DNA from: Panonychus citri
Lineage: Eukaryota; Arthropoda; Arachnida; Trombidiformes; Tetranychidae
Reading direction: 5' to 3'
DNA: 64,000 nucleotides
Assembly: GCF_014898815.1 (NCBI RefSeq)
Contig: NW_026515499.1
Span: 248,001-312,000 of the forward strand
In this document: piece after piece, positions 48,781-59,620 of the stretch
Layout of the letters: each line of letters starts with the position of its first letter
Numbering within the stretch: position 1 is the first letter of the stretch
Position numbers and translations under genes: made by a program
Notes under the pieces: model-generated
What the model was told of the DNA's origin: nothing
The model's input: only the letters and a program-made list of their open reading frames with translations
The model's database searches: none

Positions 48781-48988
48781 TGATTGTCCATGGATAATGC
48801 GATTGATCTGTGATAGATTAGGAAGCAATTTAGCATCACAATTAAATCAAAAGTAAAGTGAACTGTAAGAAATAACAACACTTTTAATTGTGATCATCAT
48901 GATTTTGTTATTATTATGATTAAAATTGATTAATTTTCCTCATTATCTTATTACAACAATGATGACGTCGCAATTATCAAATTTTGTA
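48781..48988 (-). pseudogene. Decayed duplicate of the FAR 5' end (promoter plus first-exon fragment)
   Basis: The region 48829-48988 resembles the FAR upstream region 48254-48456; both have GTGATGCTAAA directly before the start-codon position. At 48828-48826 the ATG is replaced by TTG. The following codons read LLPNLSQINRIIHGQS, compared with MNPNQSNIVNFFTGRS in FAR: P, N, S, I, G and S are kept, then the frame stops. No donor or downstream FAR exon follows. It is best read as the remnant of a tandem FAR duplication; a diverged alternative first exon is the other possibility. Confidence 0.5.
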
Positions 48989-49376
48989 AATCTAAACAAT
49001 TATAGTAAATTATACAATAATAACTGACAAAGGAATCGGTAATTAACTTAGTCCCAATTAACGGAGAGGTCAGAAATCATCTAAAATGGTCTGATTAGTG
49101 ATGAATTAAAAATGGATCAAGATCTTAATCAATTGATCAATTACTAAAATTGATTTACATAAATCACAATCAACTATTTACAATCAAAGTTAACCATAAA
49201 CGATTAGCTGATTTACAATCAATCATTTGGTTGACCTGTCAAATTGTCAGAGTTAATTATTATTTTGGAACCAAAAATTGATCAATATTACTCAAAAATT
49301 TTCCAACAATTAGTTGCCAATTACACTTTAATTGTAGCATTTATGAGTCTTATTGATTAACTTCAACACTGTGTTC

Positions 49377-50816
49377 ATGATGGTTAATTTTACTATGATA
49401 AAAACACAATTGAGATTAATTAATTTCCATCAAATTTTCACAATTTTCTGCCTCATTGGTTGTCTAAATCAATTGCGACAAGTTGTGACTATTCATTTAA
49501 ACTACGAACACATTACTCGCATCTACATGGAGATTCCGAGAGAGTCCATCTTACCCGATTTAGTTTTATGCTTCGAAGTGGCTTATTTACTTAATTGGAG
49601 CAAATTAGTGACCCATCAACCCGAACTGGTCAAATTCATCGGTGCCAATGAAACCAAACAATGGTACCGAATGTTGGAAGAAGATATTCTCACCGTTAAC
49701 GATAAAATATTATCTCGTTTACGAATCGATCAAATTACCGACCTGACTTACGAATCCAATCAAATGTTTGACCAGATCCATGTTCGAGAAAAGTCAAGTA
49801 AAGGCATTTACGATCTGTGTCGTGTTCGTCGATTCTTTTCTAGTAACCATTTGTGTCTCACTTTTCAGTGTAATCGTAAAAAGAAAGTTCGATTAGTTTA
49901 CAATGCGAAGTATCAAAAGTTTCGAGAAAACTTGTTCAACCTCGAACTGAATCAGGTCATTTTCGCTAATATACCTCGAGTTTACGCTACTCTTGTAATG
50001 ATTAATAAACTTCCTTGGGATATTCGTACTACTTGGATCAGCATGTCATTCGGTAAAAATTCACCATCATATCAATTGGACTTCACGATTCTGACGACGT
50101 TATCGCTTCCCGCTCCGTTCAAGTCAAATTGTATCGATTATGGTAAATTCGGATTCGTATCAAGGGCTCAAGCAATTCAAAGTTGTCTCAATCATGAATC
50201 AATTCAGATCTTGGGTTGTCCTTTCCATTCAAACAACGTCGAAATTGATTTGGACATGATGTCAGGGTATTCGATGTACCGAGCAAATCAGTACAATCAG
50301 TCTTATGTGAAACTTGTTGATCGAATGGTGTCTGAATGTCATTCTAAGTATGTACCAATAGATTGTAAGAAAACGCGAATTTTGACCTCAATCCAACCCG
50401 AGAAAAGATTTTCTAGAAACCATTCCACTATAAGAGTTAGTGAAAACAAAGGTCCCAATGTTGAGGTCATCTTAGAACCGGCCAGTACTCTTATCGAGCT
50501 TTTTATATCCATAAACAGCATCGTTTCTACTTGGTTCGGATTCTCACTTGCGGCTCGAACTCAGGGTATTATGAACACCTCGAAATCGTTCATTAATAAA
50601 AGATTCTTCAATTTGACTCCAAAGAGTAAATTTAAAGTTCTATTGACCGAAAAGTCGAAAAAATTTCACTCTAAAGATCAATTGATTTTCGTATTGACCG
50701 ATCACTCGAAGCGACCTTACATTTTAGCCTATCAAGGTGAACATACTAATCAGTTAATTGTTCCCAAATTCATTTACACCTCACCTAAACATGTACCAAG
50801 TAAAATGCCCAATTAA
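49377..50816 (+). CDS. DEG/ENaC-family sodium channel subunit, intronless and divergent
   Basis: Single exon of 479 aa from ATG 49377. Codons upstream to 49353 are open but have only a TTG start. Degenerin/ENaC layout: a first hydrophobic segment at about 17-45 (IFTIFCLIGCLNQLRQVVTI), a large extracellular region with the family-like TLSLPAPFKSNC and CHSKYVPIDC, and a second segment at about 368-398 (LIELFISINSIVSTWFGFSL) whose GFS (residues 388-390) fits the GxS selectivity filter. A basic intracellular tail of about 80 residues follows. The family forms trimeric amiloride-sensitive Na+ channels, used for chemo- and mechanosensation in arthropods. Spider mites are known to have a large DEG/ENaC expansion. 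Few extracellular cysteines remain, so loops differ from classical members. AATAAA lies 35 nt after the stop. Confidence 0.8.
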   Translation: MMVNFTMIKTQLRLINFHQIFTIFCLIGCLNQLRQVVTIHLNYEHITRIYMEIPRESILPDLVLCFEVAYLLNWSKLVTHQPELVKFIGANETKQWYRMLEEDILTVNDKILSRLRIDQITDLTYESNQMFDQIHVREKSSKGIYDLCRVRRFFSSNHLCLTFQCNRKKKVRLVYNAKYQKFRENLFNLELNQVIFANIPRVYATLVMINKLPWDIRTTWISMSFGKNSPSYQLDFTILTTLSLPAPFKSNCIDYGKFGFVSRAQAIQSCLNHESIQILGCPFHSNNVEIDLDMMSGYSMYRANQYNQSYVKLVDRMVSECHSKYVPIDCKKTRILTSIQPEKRFSRNHSTIRVSENKGPNVEVILEPASTLIELFISINSIVSTWFGFSLAARTQGIMNTSKSFINKRFFNLTPKSKFKVLLTEKSKKFHSKDQLIFVLTDHSKRPYILAYQGEHTNQLIVPKFIYTSPKHVPSKMPN

Positions 50817-50850
50817 AAGGCTCTAATTGTAATTGTTATCATCAGTGAAT

Positions 50851-50856
50851 AATAAA
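50851..50856 (+). terminator. AATAAA poly(A) signal of the DEG/ENaC gene
   Basis: Perfect hexamer 35 nt downstream of the stop codon at 50816. Confidence 0.5.
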
Positions 50857-51342
50857 CATCATGAAAAATATTGATACAATGTATCAATTCAATTGATTGA
50901 GTTATTCACATTCGTTAATTGTTATCGTTAAGTAACTAGATTAACTATTATTACAATCGAGTCACTAATCACTATTCAAGTTAGCAATTAATAATCACCA
51001 ATGGTTTCACTTAATCACACAACCGATTCAATGTCAGTGAAATAATAACAATTAGTTGATTGTTGAATAGGGTGTCTCATTATCATCAAGAAAATGAGGA
51101 TTAGATTTAATTGTAATCCAATAATCATTGATTAACAACAAGTATTTTTTAATTATTTTTTCTTGTCTATAATAATTAAAATACAAAAAGTAATGATGAT
51201 AACTTTTACCATGATATTAATTTGATTGCATGATGATAATGATTATATTGAAATGATTGAGTGATTAGATTTGATGGAATCATTTTTTTTTGCCTCTTAA
51301 TTTTGTCAATTCTGTTGCTTAATTGTTGCTTAATTGTTGAGA
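50857..51342. other. Convergent 3' region between the DEG/ENaC gene and NCS-1
   Basis: AT-rich, with nothing recognisable apart from the two 3' flanks. Confidence 0.5.
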
Positions 51343-53825
51343 TTATAATATTTTGTGTAACGAGAGAGTTTGAACAATCCTTGGATCGCTTTTAGATCCT
51401 TCAAGAAATTCATCTAAAGATAAACGATTATCTTTATTCTGTATGATCAGAAAAAGAGATTAAAAAGAAAAATATTAATGACAATTAAACATGAGAAACG
51501 ATTAAATTATAATTAGAGTTAATCATCTATTCCAATAAATGATTAGGTAATTAACAATTAAGGAGAAATGATCAACACTTACCCTATCAAGTTCATGGAA
51601 AATTTGATCAACTCTCTCCTTTGGATCGATGTGTTCAAGTGAAGTATCACCGATCATAATTAACATGGAATCTAAAATACTGGACATTTCCTCCCGAGTA
51701 ATATAACCATCAGAATCGAGATCATATAATTTAAAAGCCCCTGAAAAGTAATCAGTAAATAGTAACAATTAGAATGAAAATCAGTTAAGAAAAGAAAAAA
51801 CAAGTTCGAAAGAAAAAAAGTTCTTACATAAAAGTTTCTCTTCCATTGTTCCTCTGGATGTTATCGAAAGCGCTCGAATGAACTCTTCGAATTCAATTGT
51901 TCCATCCTGATTTTCGATCATCAATTAGATTAATTAATTAGCTAATTGTTAATCAAACTTACATGATTCTCATCGAAAACATGGAAAAGTAATCGAGCAA
52001 ATCGAGTTGGATCACCATTGGGGAAAAACCTTTCGTATATTTTTGCAAAAGCCTGAAGATGAAAAAAAAATTGGAACAATTTGTTAACTGTTTACGAAAT
52101 TAAATAGTAAATATGTAATTAAATTACCTTTTCTGTTAATTTACCATCAGGGCAATCTTGTTGGAAGCCTTTATACCTTTAATTTATTGATTAATTAATC
52201 GATCAACATTGTCACCAAGGTTGATTGTTGTTCAAACAATTAAAACACATAAAAAGAAGTTGAGAAAAAAAAATTATTAGTGTTAATTGTGATGAAAATT
52301 GATTGATAATATCAAACAATTAACATAATAATAGGAGAATAAAAAACTTAAATCAATCAATTTAAAGGTGAATCAATTTAATAAACATGTTAAAATGTTT
52401 AATTGTTGTTACCATAATCAAGGATATTTAAAGGAAACGTTAATTGTTACTGATTGTTATCAGAATAACAATTCGGTTATATTATAATATCACTCTAATC
52501 ACAATTTAACGTTAATTAATGAATGAATCTTTCAGAAAGATAATATTAATTGTCTAACAATTAACTTAACTATTTCACCGACTAATCAACTAAAACAGAT
52601 AAGATTCATATTCGGTGTTCAATTTGATTCCTTAATTGTGTGTTTACAATCAGTTAATTGTTTTCTCACAGCTGATAATTTATCGTTTCTATTTTGTCAT
52701 TTGCTATTCACCTCATTATTATTACAGTTAACTGGACAATCAATAACTGGACATGATAAAAAAAAAGATATACCCAACTAGTTATAGAGATACAGTTAAT
52801 TGTTTTTACCTTTTAAAGTAACAATTGATTTGATTGTTGATCTATTTTTGGATTAACTTTCACACAAATATATCAACTGGAACAGTTTGATATTAGTTTT
52901 ATTCACTGTCAACATAAATTAATCATCACTAAGGCCCTGAGACATTAAACAAGAATCAACTGTCATCATTAATAAATTGTTGTGATCAGTTCAATTGACC
53001 TTAACTACAATACATGAAAACAGGTACAATGATTTGTAAATTGTTATGGTGGACAATCAATCGTGATCAATGAATTAAATTAAACTTACCATTGTTTTAC
53101 CTCCTTCTCGGTAACTATTGTGAAAGAAAATCATTGACAATTAGTAAATCATATAAAGTTAATTTACTTTGCAAAGCTTTTAAATTAGTCTAAAAAATTG
53201 GTGATTAGATTCAATTGATTTCTTGGCAATTAGATTAACTCAATTAATATACAATTGAATTTACTATTTTCCCCTTCATTTGTGGTGTTAAAAATTCACA
53301 TGGGAAATTAAACTATCATTATAATCAGTTGATAATTTAATCATTAACTGATTGGATGTTTTTTTCCTTCAACAATCAATGAATAATAATTAACATGAAT
53401 AAGTAAAGTTAATCATCATCATCATTACTACAATTAAACTTTAACCAAAGTGATTCTTATGATAGAGACGATTAACAATTGATTAGCACATTCTCAATAA
53501 TCAACTAGAATTAAGATTGATAAAGTTAATCAATAAGAAACTATTAACCATCATTGAACAATTAGATTAATTTAATGAAAGAGTTTAATTGAAAATGACA
53601 ATCTAAAAGCCAATGACATTGGCAAGTCTAATTGTGTATCCATGATGAAACTGATTAGTTGATGTGTCGCTTTTAATTGAATCAACAATCATCGGATTAT
53701 AATCAGTTAATTGCTACTGATTAGTGTTAATTTTCAAGGTTAATTTGATTATACTTACAATAAGTTTGTTCCGCAAGTTTGGTAATCATTTGTTTCTCTG
53801 TTTTTTTACTACAATGATTTCCCAT
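51343..53825 (-). CDS. Frq: Frequenin/NCS-1 neuronal calcium sensor
   Basis: Seven exons (minus): 53825-53759, 53114-53090, 52176-52128, 52052-51963, 51906-51828, 51740-51583, 51438-51343; phases close, 187 aa (NCS-1 is 190). A myristoylated EF-hand protein that controls synaptic release, PI4-kinase and calcium channels. The start chosen gives MGNHCSKK, a myristoylation signal (G2, S6); an ATG two codons upstream (53831) would hide it. TYFTEKEVKQWYKGFQQDCP includes the degenerate EF1 (CP in place of loop ligands). EF2 loop DENHDGTIEFEE and EF3 loop DLDSDGYITREE are complete. EF4 loop DRNKDNRLSLDE has Asn in place of the usual Gly at position 6. The C-terminus LSLHKIL resembles the frequenin ending LSLYDGLV, which favours NCS-1 over neurocalcin. 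Exon 2 has only 25 nt. Confidence 0.95.
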
Positions 53826-53831
53826 TACCAT

Positions 53832-55100
53832 AGAGAGAAATCAAATTGTTGATGGCGAGAAAATTGTAAACAATCAACTGATTGTTGACCGATAATCGTA
53901 GGGTAACTGTAATTGTTATAAATTGGATGAAAGAGTGACACAATTAACAGATTGATAATAAGATGATGATGATGTTTGTTGTTGCAATTTAATTCTAATC
54001 ATGTTAACTATCAATAAGAAAATCAAATTTTCCATGTTGATATTGTTGCTGTTTTTGAACGTTCTGTTGATTGTCCCATGGAAAAAAACTATTCCATTAA
54101 TTTATCTGGATCATGGAAGATGATAGGATGATAGAAAGATGAAAAGAAAGAGATGGAAGATAAATAATGAGTGAAGATATTGATTGGTGACCAGAAAAAG
54201 TAGAAGACAATTCCAGGTAAACTGTTTTCCTCGACTTCTAAATTGTCTCCTGCGCAATTAAATTCGTAATCATAACAATTGTGAACAATTGGTAGGATAT
54301 AATGTAGAAAATGTTATTTCAAAATAAAGTGGAATCATCAGCTTAATGAACAACAATTAAGAAGGAAAATTTTCCCTGTTAATCCATTTTTCTGATAATC
54401 TGATCTCATTGAGATTATATGGAAATGTTTTATCATTTAGATTTTCTCGCAAATTTTCAGACTAATTTCCAATGTTTATCATTGATTGTCCATCTAATTA
54501 CTTGACCACAAGTAGATTGTATTTGCCTCATCATTATGATAATCAATCAATCAATATCTGGAACAATCAATAATCAACAATTCTCAAGATTTAACATAAC
54601 ATCAATGAGATTATTTAGTTGACAATTAACCAATGGATAGAATTGATTTAATCACCATTTCAAAGCAAAACAATTATCAAGATGACAAGTAAACACAATT
54701 TTCTAGATCAACAACAATTTAAACCAATTTAATTTAATTTAAATCAACAACAATTAGATTTGAAATGAGATGATTAACCAAAAACAGGAAAAAAAAATGA
54801 ATTGAAAGGTTGACACTTGATTAAGATGATGAATTTGTATTGTTTTTATTGAATTGAATTTAAAATCTATGGTAAAGTTGATTAAAAATTAAACTAATTA
54901 ATTGGGACTAATGATTTAATTACAAACATGTAGAAAAGTGGATTAAGGGATTAAGAAAAATGCACAATTAGGATCACAGATTAAGATATGAAGAGTTGAT
55001 CATCTGTTGATGTTGTTGTTAAAAAGTAAATTGATAATAAATTATGAAGGAAAAATGGAAACACTGATCAAGTTAATTGTTGGTAAGGCTTTCGAATTGA
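53832..55100. other. Intergenic region upstream of NCS-1
   Basis: About 1.3 kb of AT-rich sequence containing the NCS-1 promoter and the 3' flank of the small secreted gene. No gene, repeat or motif of note. Confidence 0.5.
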
Positions 55101-55525
55101 TTAATTGGGACAAACACAATCAATTACTTCATTATTAAGTTTCACTGATTCTTTACCATCACAGTAATTAAGGCACAATTGATAAAAGTAAGATGATGAA
55201 TTGTTAATTGTGATCGATGAACCATCTTTACCATCAATTACAATTTCGATCACTTCTTTGGTTCCTGTTGGTTGGATTATCGTTACTAAATCACTTTGAT
55301 TAGTTGATTGTTGATCAACTGGTTTGTAATCAGAATGAACACTGACATAGGTGAAAAAGACTTAATTGTTAATCGAGTTACGGAAAAAAAATTGAAGAAA
55401 ATGGTAAAAGAAGAATCAAATTAATCTCAGTTAATAATTACAATTAGTTAATTACAATAGTTACCAAATGATCCGTATAATAGTGTGACAATTAAAGAGA
55501 CAACGACCATAATCCGAGCCTCCAT
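55101..55525 (-). CDS. Small secreted or membrane-anchored protein with four cysteines, unrecognised
   Basis: Two exons (minus), 55525-55465 and 55360-55101 (donor GTAACT, acceptor AATTAAG; phase 1), 106 aa. The N-terminus MEARIMVVVSLIVTLLYGS is a strong signal peptide or signal anchor that continues hydrophobic across the junction (FVFFTYVSV). The rest is Thr/Gln/Asp-rich, with DGKDGSSITINNSSSYFY and a C-terminal cysteine group QLCLNYC and DCVCPN (spacing C-x3-C, then C-x-C). No known family recognised. In favour of a real gene: correct splice sites, a phase that closes, and an intact reading frame across both exons with a secretion signal at its start. Against: the gene is short and has no homologue I can name. 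It could be a lineage-specific secreted protein. Confidence 0.55.
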
Positions 55526-56001
55526 TTTAGTGATTTAATTGTTGGAAATTAACTGAATTTGTATAATCAATGGAAAGGAAAAATTAAAGTTTAATTGTTA
55601 CAATAACAAACTAATTGGGTTTACCTTTTAATTGTTGATTGTTGATCTGTTTATGATGATGATTGTCTTATGTTGTCTAGAGAGAGAGAGAGGAGCAATT
55701 ATCTAATTGTGGTAACTAATCAATTGAGATAAAACCATAAATGATAAGATAATTAAGTTAACATTGTTAACCAATTAGAGAGCTCATCTTATTTAATAAA
55801 TTGTTCAGTTTCAAATAGTAATCATTATAATTAACCAAATGATGTGATTAATACAAAATGAAGGTAAATTTAATATTAGTGATGATTTGATTGGGTTTTT
55901 TTTGATTCTGTTTTTAATTGTGTTACTTTGATTGTGATTGTCAACAAAAACAATGGATGAGGGCAAAAAGTAACCAGTAATTAATTGATTAATTGTTAAT
56001 T
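55526..56001. other. Intergenic: promoter of the small secreted gene and 3' flank of the His/Asp-rich gene
   Basis: AT-rich with a short GA run near 55679-55691. No gene seen. Confidence 0.5.
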
Positions 56002-56853
56002 CTATCCTTTGACAACATCATTTGATCCATTGTCATAATCATCGTCGTTATTGTCGATTGGTGATTCTAAATCATTTTCTTGGTGTTTTCCATTAGATTT
56101 GATTGTTGTTGTTGTTGATGATGATGATGATGATGAGGATGAGGATGAGGATGAGGATGTTGTTGTTGGTTTGTTTAAATTGTTAATCTCTTTGTTATCA
56201 TCATGAGCATCTTCTTGATCGTCAGTATTAGTTGATGAAAGTTTCACTTCATCTCCTCCACTACCATGATCTTTATTGTTATCATGATTATCACCATGTT
56301 TATCCTCATCACCATGATGATGATGATCTTCATCATCATCGTCCTCATCATCTACATTACTAGGCTCAGGCCAAGTTTCTTCCCAGTAAAATTTTTCCTC
56401 TCCATGATCATCATCATGATGATGATCTGCTGGATGATCGGTTGTTGATTCATGATGGTCATCATGATGATGATCGTGATGATGGTCATCAGAGGCCACT
56501 TCTTGTTCATACCAAGTAAGAAGCGCTTTAGCCAAAGTAGCTGATCGATTGTCTGTTTGATCACTAATTTTAGGCCAATTAACGAATAACAAATAAACAC
56601 CAATACTAATCATGATTAGTAGAATAAAGAAAACAACCATAGCTAAACGAGAAGATGTATTCGAATGATGATCATCATGATGATGATGGATTGTAGTTGA
56701 TGAAGATAATCCATCGTTGGGCTTAGTTGATGAGAAAACCATTGGGCTTGAAGGTTTATCGTCGTCGTCGTCGATTAACTTATCACTAACAGTCGATGAT
56801 TTTGATACGAAATTTTGTCCAATTTTCCTTTCTCGTTGTTCACCAAATCTCAT
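56002..56853 (-). CDS. His/Asp-rich single-pass membrane protein, unrecognised
   Basis: Open frame of 283 aa from ATG 56853, with an in-frame stop upstream and no other ATG between. One transmembrane segment at about 70-92 (LAMVVFFILLIMISIGVYLL) follows a 69-residue polar N-terminus with an acidic run (DDDDD) and a His-rich patch. The remaining 190 residues contain dense His/Asp clusters (SDDHHHDHHHDDHHES at 121-136, DEDHHHHGDEDKHGD at 175-189), a Ser run (about 233-246) and an acidic end. One conserved-looking island, TLAKALLTWYEQEVA, lies between the membrane and the first cluster, and FYWEETWPEPSNV between clusters. The His and Asp codons come largely from a GAT/CAT repeat tract, so part of the composition may be microsatellite-driven. 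No family recognised; metal or Ca2+ binding in a lumen is only a guess. Upstream exons are possible. Confidence 0.5.
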   Translation of the reverse strand: MRFGEQRERKIGQNFVSKSSTVSDKLIDDDDDKPSSPMVFSSTKPNDGLSSSTTIHHHHDDHHSNTSSRLAMVVFFILLIMISIGVYLLFVNWPKISDQTDNRSATLAKALLTWYEQEVASDDHHHDHHHDDHHESTTDHPADHHHDDDHGEEKFYWEETWPEPSNVDDEDDDDEDHHHHGDEDKHGDNHDNNKDHGSGGDEVKLSSTNTDDQEDAHDDNKEINNLNKPTTTSSSSSSSSSSSSSSTTTTIKSNGKHQENDLESPIDNNDDDYDNGSNDVVKG

Positions 56854-59486
56854 ACCAATATCTTCATGTATATAAAATAACTCAAACTCTCAAACAAGAG
56901 AAACAATTTAAAGATGATTGTGATCAATCAAAAGACAATGTCTATTAATCAACACAAGAAGAAAAAAACAACAGGTAACTAATCAAGGTGACACAGGTGA
57001 TTAAAAGCTATTAGTTAATCAACTAATACAACAGGTAAAAGATCAAAGGACCAATATAATGATTGACTTATTAAACTATGAAAGAGATTGGAAGAAATGT
57101 TAACAATTAAGAATTAATTGAACTGAATTTAAATTGCATAGACAAGATGAGAAGATGACAAAGAGGAAAAGACAAAAGGATGAGATGAAACAAAGTGAAC
57201 CCAAGAAGATAAACCCGTTGATGATGATGACGATTAATACGAAGATAGAGTTGATTAAATTAACTCAGAATTTTCATCTTCCTTCTTGGCTCTGGAATAA
57301 TTTCCTCTTCTCTCTCTCTCTCTCTCTCTTGGCAGAGTCAAAGATATTATTAGATCTGCAATTTAGGTAATAGAGATGAAGGAAGAAAATACTTACGACA
57401 TAATTGAAGAGAATCTGGAAAAGATATTGAACAACATGACGAGGAAGAAGAAGAGTGAATATGATGACGATGATTGAGTTATGGTGACAAAACGACAAAT
57501 CTACTAAACATATCGAAGGAGAAAGAGAAAAGAATATAAAAATTCCTATTAGAATAAACAATAAACTTTGATATAAAAGTTTCCACGTTGAAATTACCTG
57601 GAGACTTTTGTTTCTATTCAATTCTATTTCCTCAGGTGACATTGAATTCTAATGGAAGATCATTTTGGTTTCGTTAGAGGTTCAATTTAATTTCTAGTGT
57701 GTTCATCTCGTTGATTGTTTATCCATTGATTCACCTTAGTAAACAATCAGCCAGCAATTAACAGCGGAAAAACAAATTCTCTTGACGATTTTTTTTCCGC
57801 TCAACTTTTTTGTCTCTGCTTTTCCTCTTTCTGGTTTTCTCATTCGTTGATCATTTCGATTTCCTCTGGTGTGTAGTTAACCTAATTTCCATTTGCAATT
57901 GAAAATTCATCAATCAGTTTGATTTAATTGTTCCTTGATTGTCATCCCTTTCATTTCCATTGGTTTCTCTTTTCTAATTGTACAACGAAAAACATAACGG
58001 TAACTTTATCATCTCGAACATGTTTGGCAACCAAACCAACAATTAACATCCAAATTAAACATCAACAACATTCAAAAAATCACAACAATTATCAACATTT
58101 TCATCTTCTCACTGATTCTTCAAAATTTCATGTAAATATCATGGGGAAAAAAAAGAGATGAGGAAGTTCAGTCGAAATTCAGAATCAACTGGTTGGTAAC
58201 AAGAGAGAGAGAGAGAAAAAAATTACCAACATTTAGAAATTAACTGATAACTGTAAATCTAATTAACTCAATGATCCACAAACAGTTACCCTTTGATTAC
58301 CTTTTAGAGGGAAAATCAAACCTACAGAAAGATAATCAAATCGATGTCACTGTCAACCAATTACGACGATAGACAATTAGGATTTGATTTCGATTCAATT
58401 GTTTACAATTAACTAATTTCATCCATTGAATCAGCTTAATTTCCTCTTGTTCTTATTAATATATTAGAGTGGAAAATGATTTCCATATAATGAATAATAC
58501 AGAAACACTTTTTGCTTCTTCACGATTTCTCTCATTGATTGTTAACCATTAGATTAAATATGAAAAAAAAAGATGATAAAGTCTCCAATTGAGAGAGAGT
58601 TTAATTCTTCTCGTTAACTGGAACAATTAAAAATCCTTAGGTGGTGATCTGAACACTGATGGTGTGAAATCCATGCCCTGAGAGACCAAAATATCCAACT
58701 AACATTTTCTCCTCTTCCACTTTTTGTTTCATGTTTGTAATTCACTTTTAGCACAATTAACTTATTTTCCTTCATTCATTGTGATTCTGAGTGAGTTTAT
58801 GATTAACAATTAAGGAATAGAAGGAAGAAAAAAAAACTAACAACTGATGAGAAGAGTAAACAAAGAAACGCAATTTAAGTGTATTGTTTTTCCATTCTAA
58901 TGTAACATATGAAGAGAAAAAAAAAACAAATTCGATCACTTAAAGAGGTTGTAATTCTTTAAATGGATTCTGATTGTTGTTGATTAAATTAGAGTTTATG
59001 TTGTGAATGATTTTCGTTTTTTGTTAAAAAAGAAGAGACTATTTATTAAATAAATTAATAAGTTCAAATTAAGTCGATTGTGTGTTGATGATTAACCATC
59101 TTCTGTCTTGTTGTTTGTTGTTGATTTTTTTTTTTAGTTGATGGCTTAGGCTTTTTGTTGTTGTTGTTGTTGTTGATGTTTTCAAGGCGAGAGGATCATC
59201 TTATTATTGTAGATAATCATTGGATTATCATTGACAATATATAAGATCATTGTTACATTAATTTTGTTGATTTTGTAACCAATTAGAGCATCTTAATATT
59301 AAATTACATTATTTAAACAGAATAAAGCAAATTTATAATATCAATCAATAAGCGTGATAATTATTGATGTGTGTATGTTGTGGTGTGTGTGTGTGTGTGT
59401 GTTTATGTGTGTGGAGGGAAGAAGTAAAGGCGCTTAATTAATGATTAACAAAGGACAGAGACAAAGTGAGAGTGAGAGAGAGATAG

Positions 59487-59521
<35 letters not shown>

Positions 59522-59620
59522 TAGAGTGTTTTTTTGTCTTTTTCTTTTTGCAAAATTTGGAGTAAGAAGAGAGATTAGGCAAAGAAGGCGAAAGAAATTA
59601 AGGAATTAAGATAAAAGTCA
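56854..59620. other. Gene-poor stretch upstream of the His/Asp-rich gene and downstream of the RhoGEF
   Basis: 2.8 kb in which the only coding hints are two minus-strand pieces: 57642-57598 (ATG, 15 codons, MSPEEIELNRNKSLQ, ending at a GTAATT donor) and 57500-57397 (between a TAG acceptor and a GTAAGT donor). They may be 5' exons of the His/Asp-rich gene, but I could not make all three phases fit. A CT run lies at 57308-57330, GT repeats at 59381-59402 and GA repeats at 59467-59522. The rest is AT-rich. Confidence 0.35.
59467..59522 (+). repeat. Imperfect (GA)n microsatellite 3' of the RhoGEF gene
   Basis: About 55 bp of interrupted GA repeat, next to a short GT run at 59381-59402; CT on the strand of the RhoGEF gene. 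Confidence 0.9.

Noticed and set aside
49353..49376. Extended N-terminus of the DEG/ENaC protein
   Set aside because: The extra eight codons start with TTG; the ATG at 49377 is the normal start.
57274..57642. 122-residue membrane-like frame MSPEEIELNRNK...
   Set aside because: After 15 codons the frame runs into a GTAATT donor and intron-like sequence; only the first 45 nt could be coding, and I could not link them in phase to a downstream exon.
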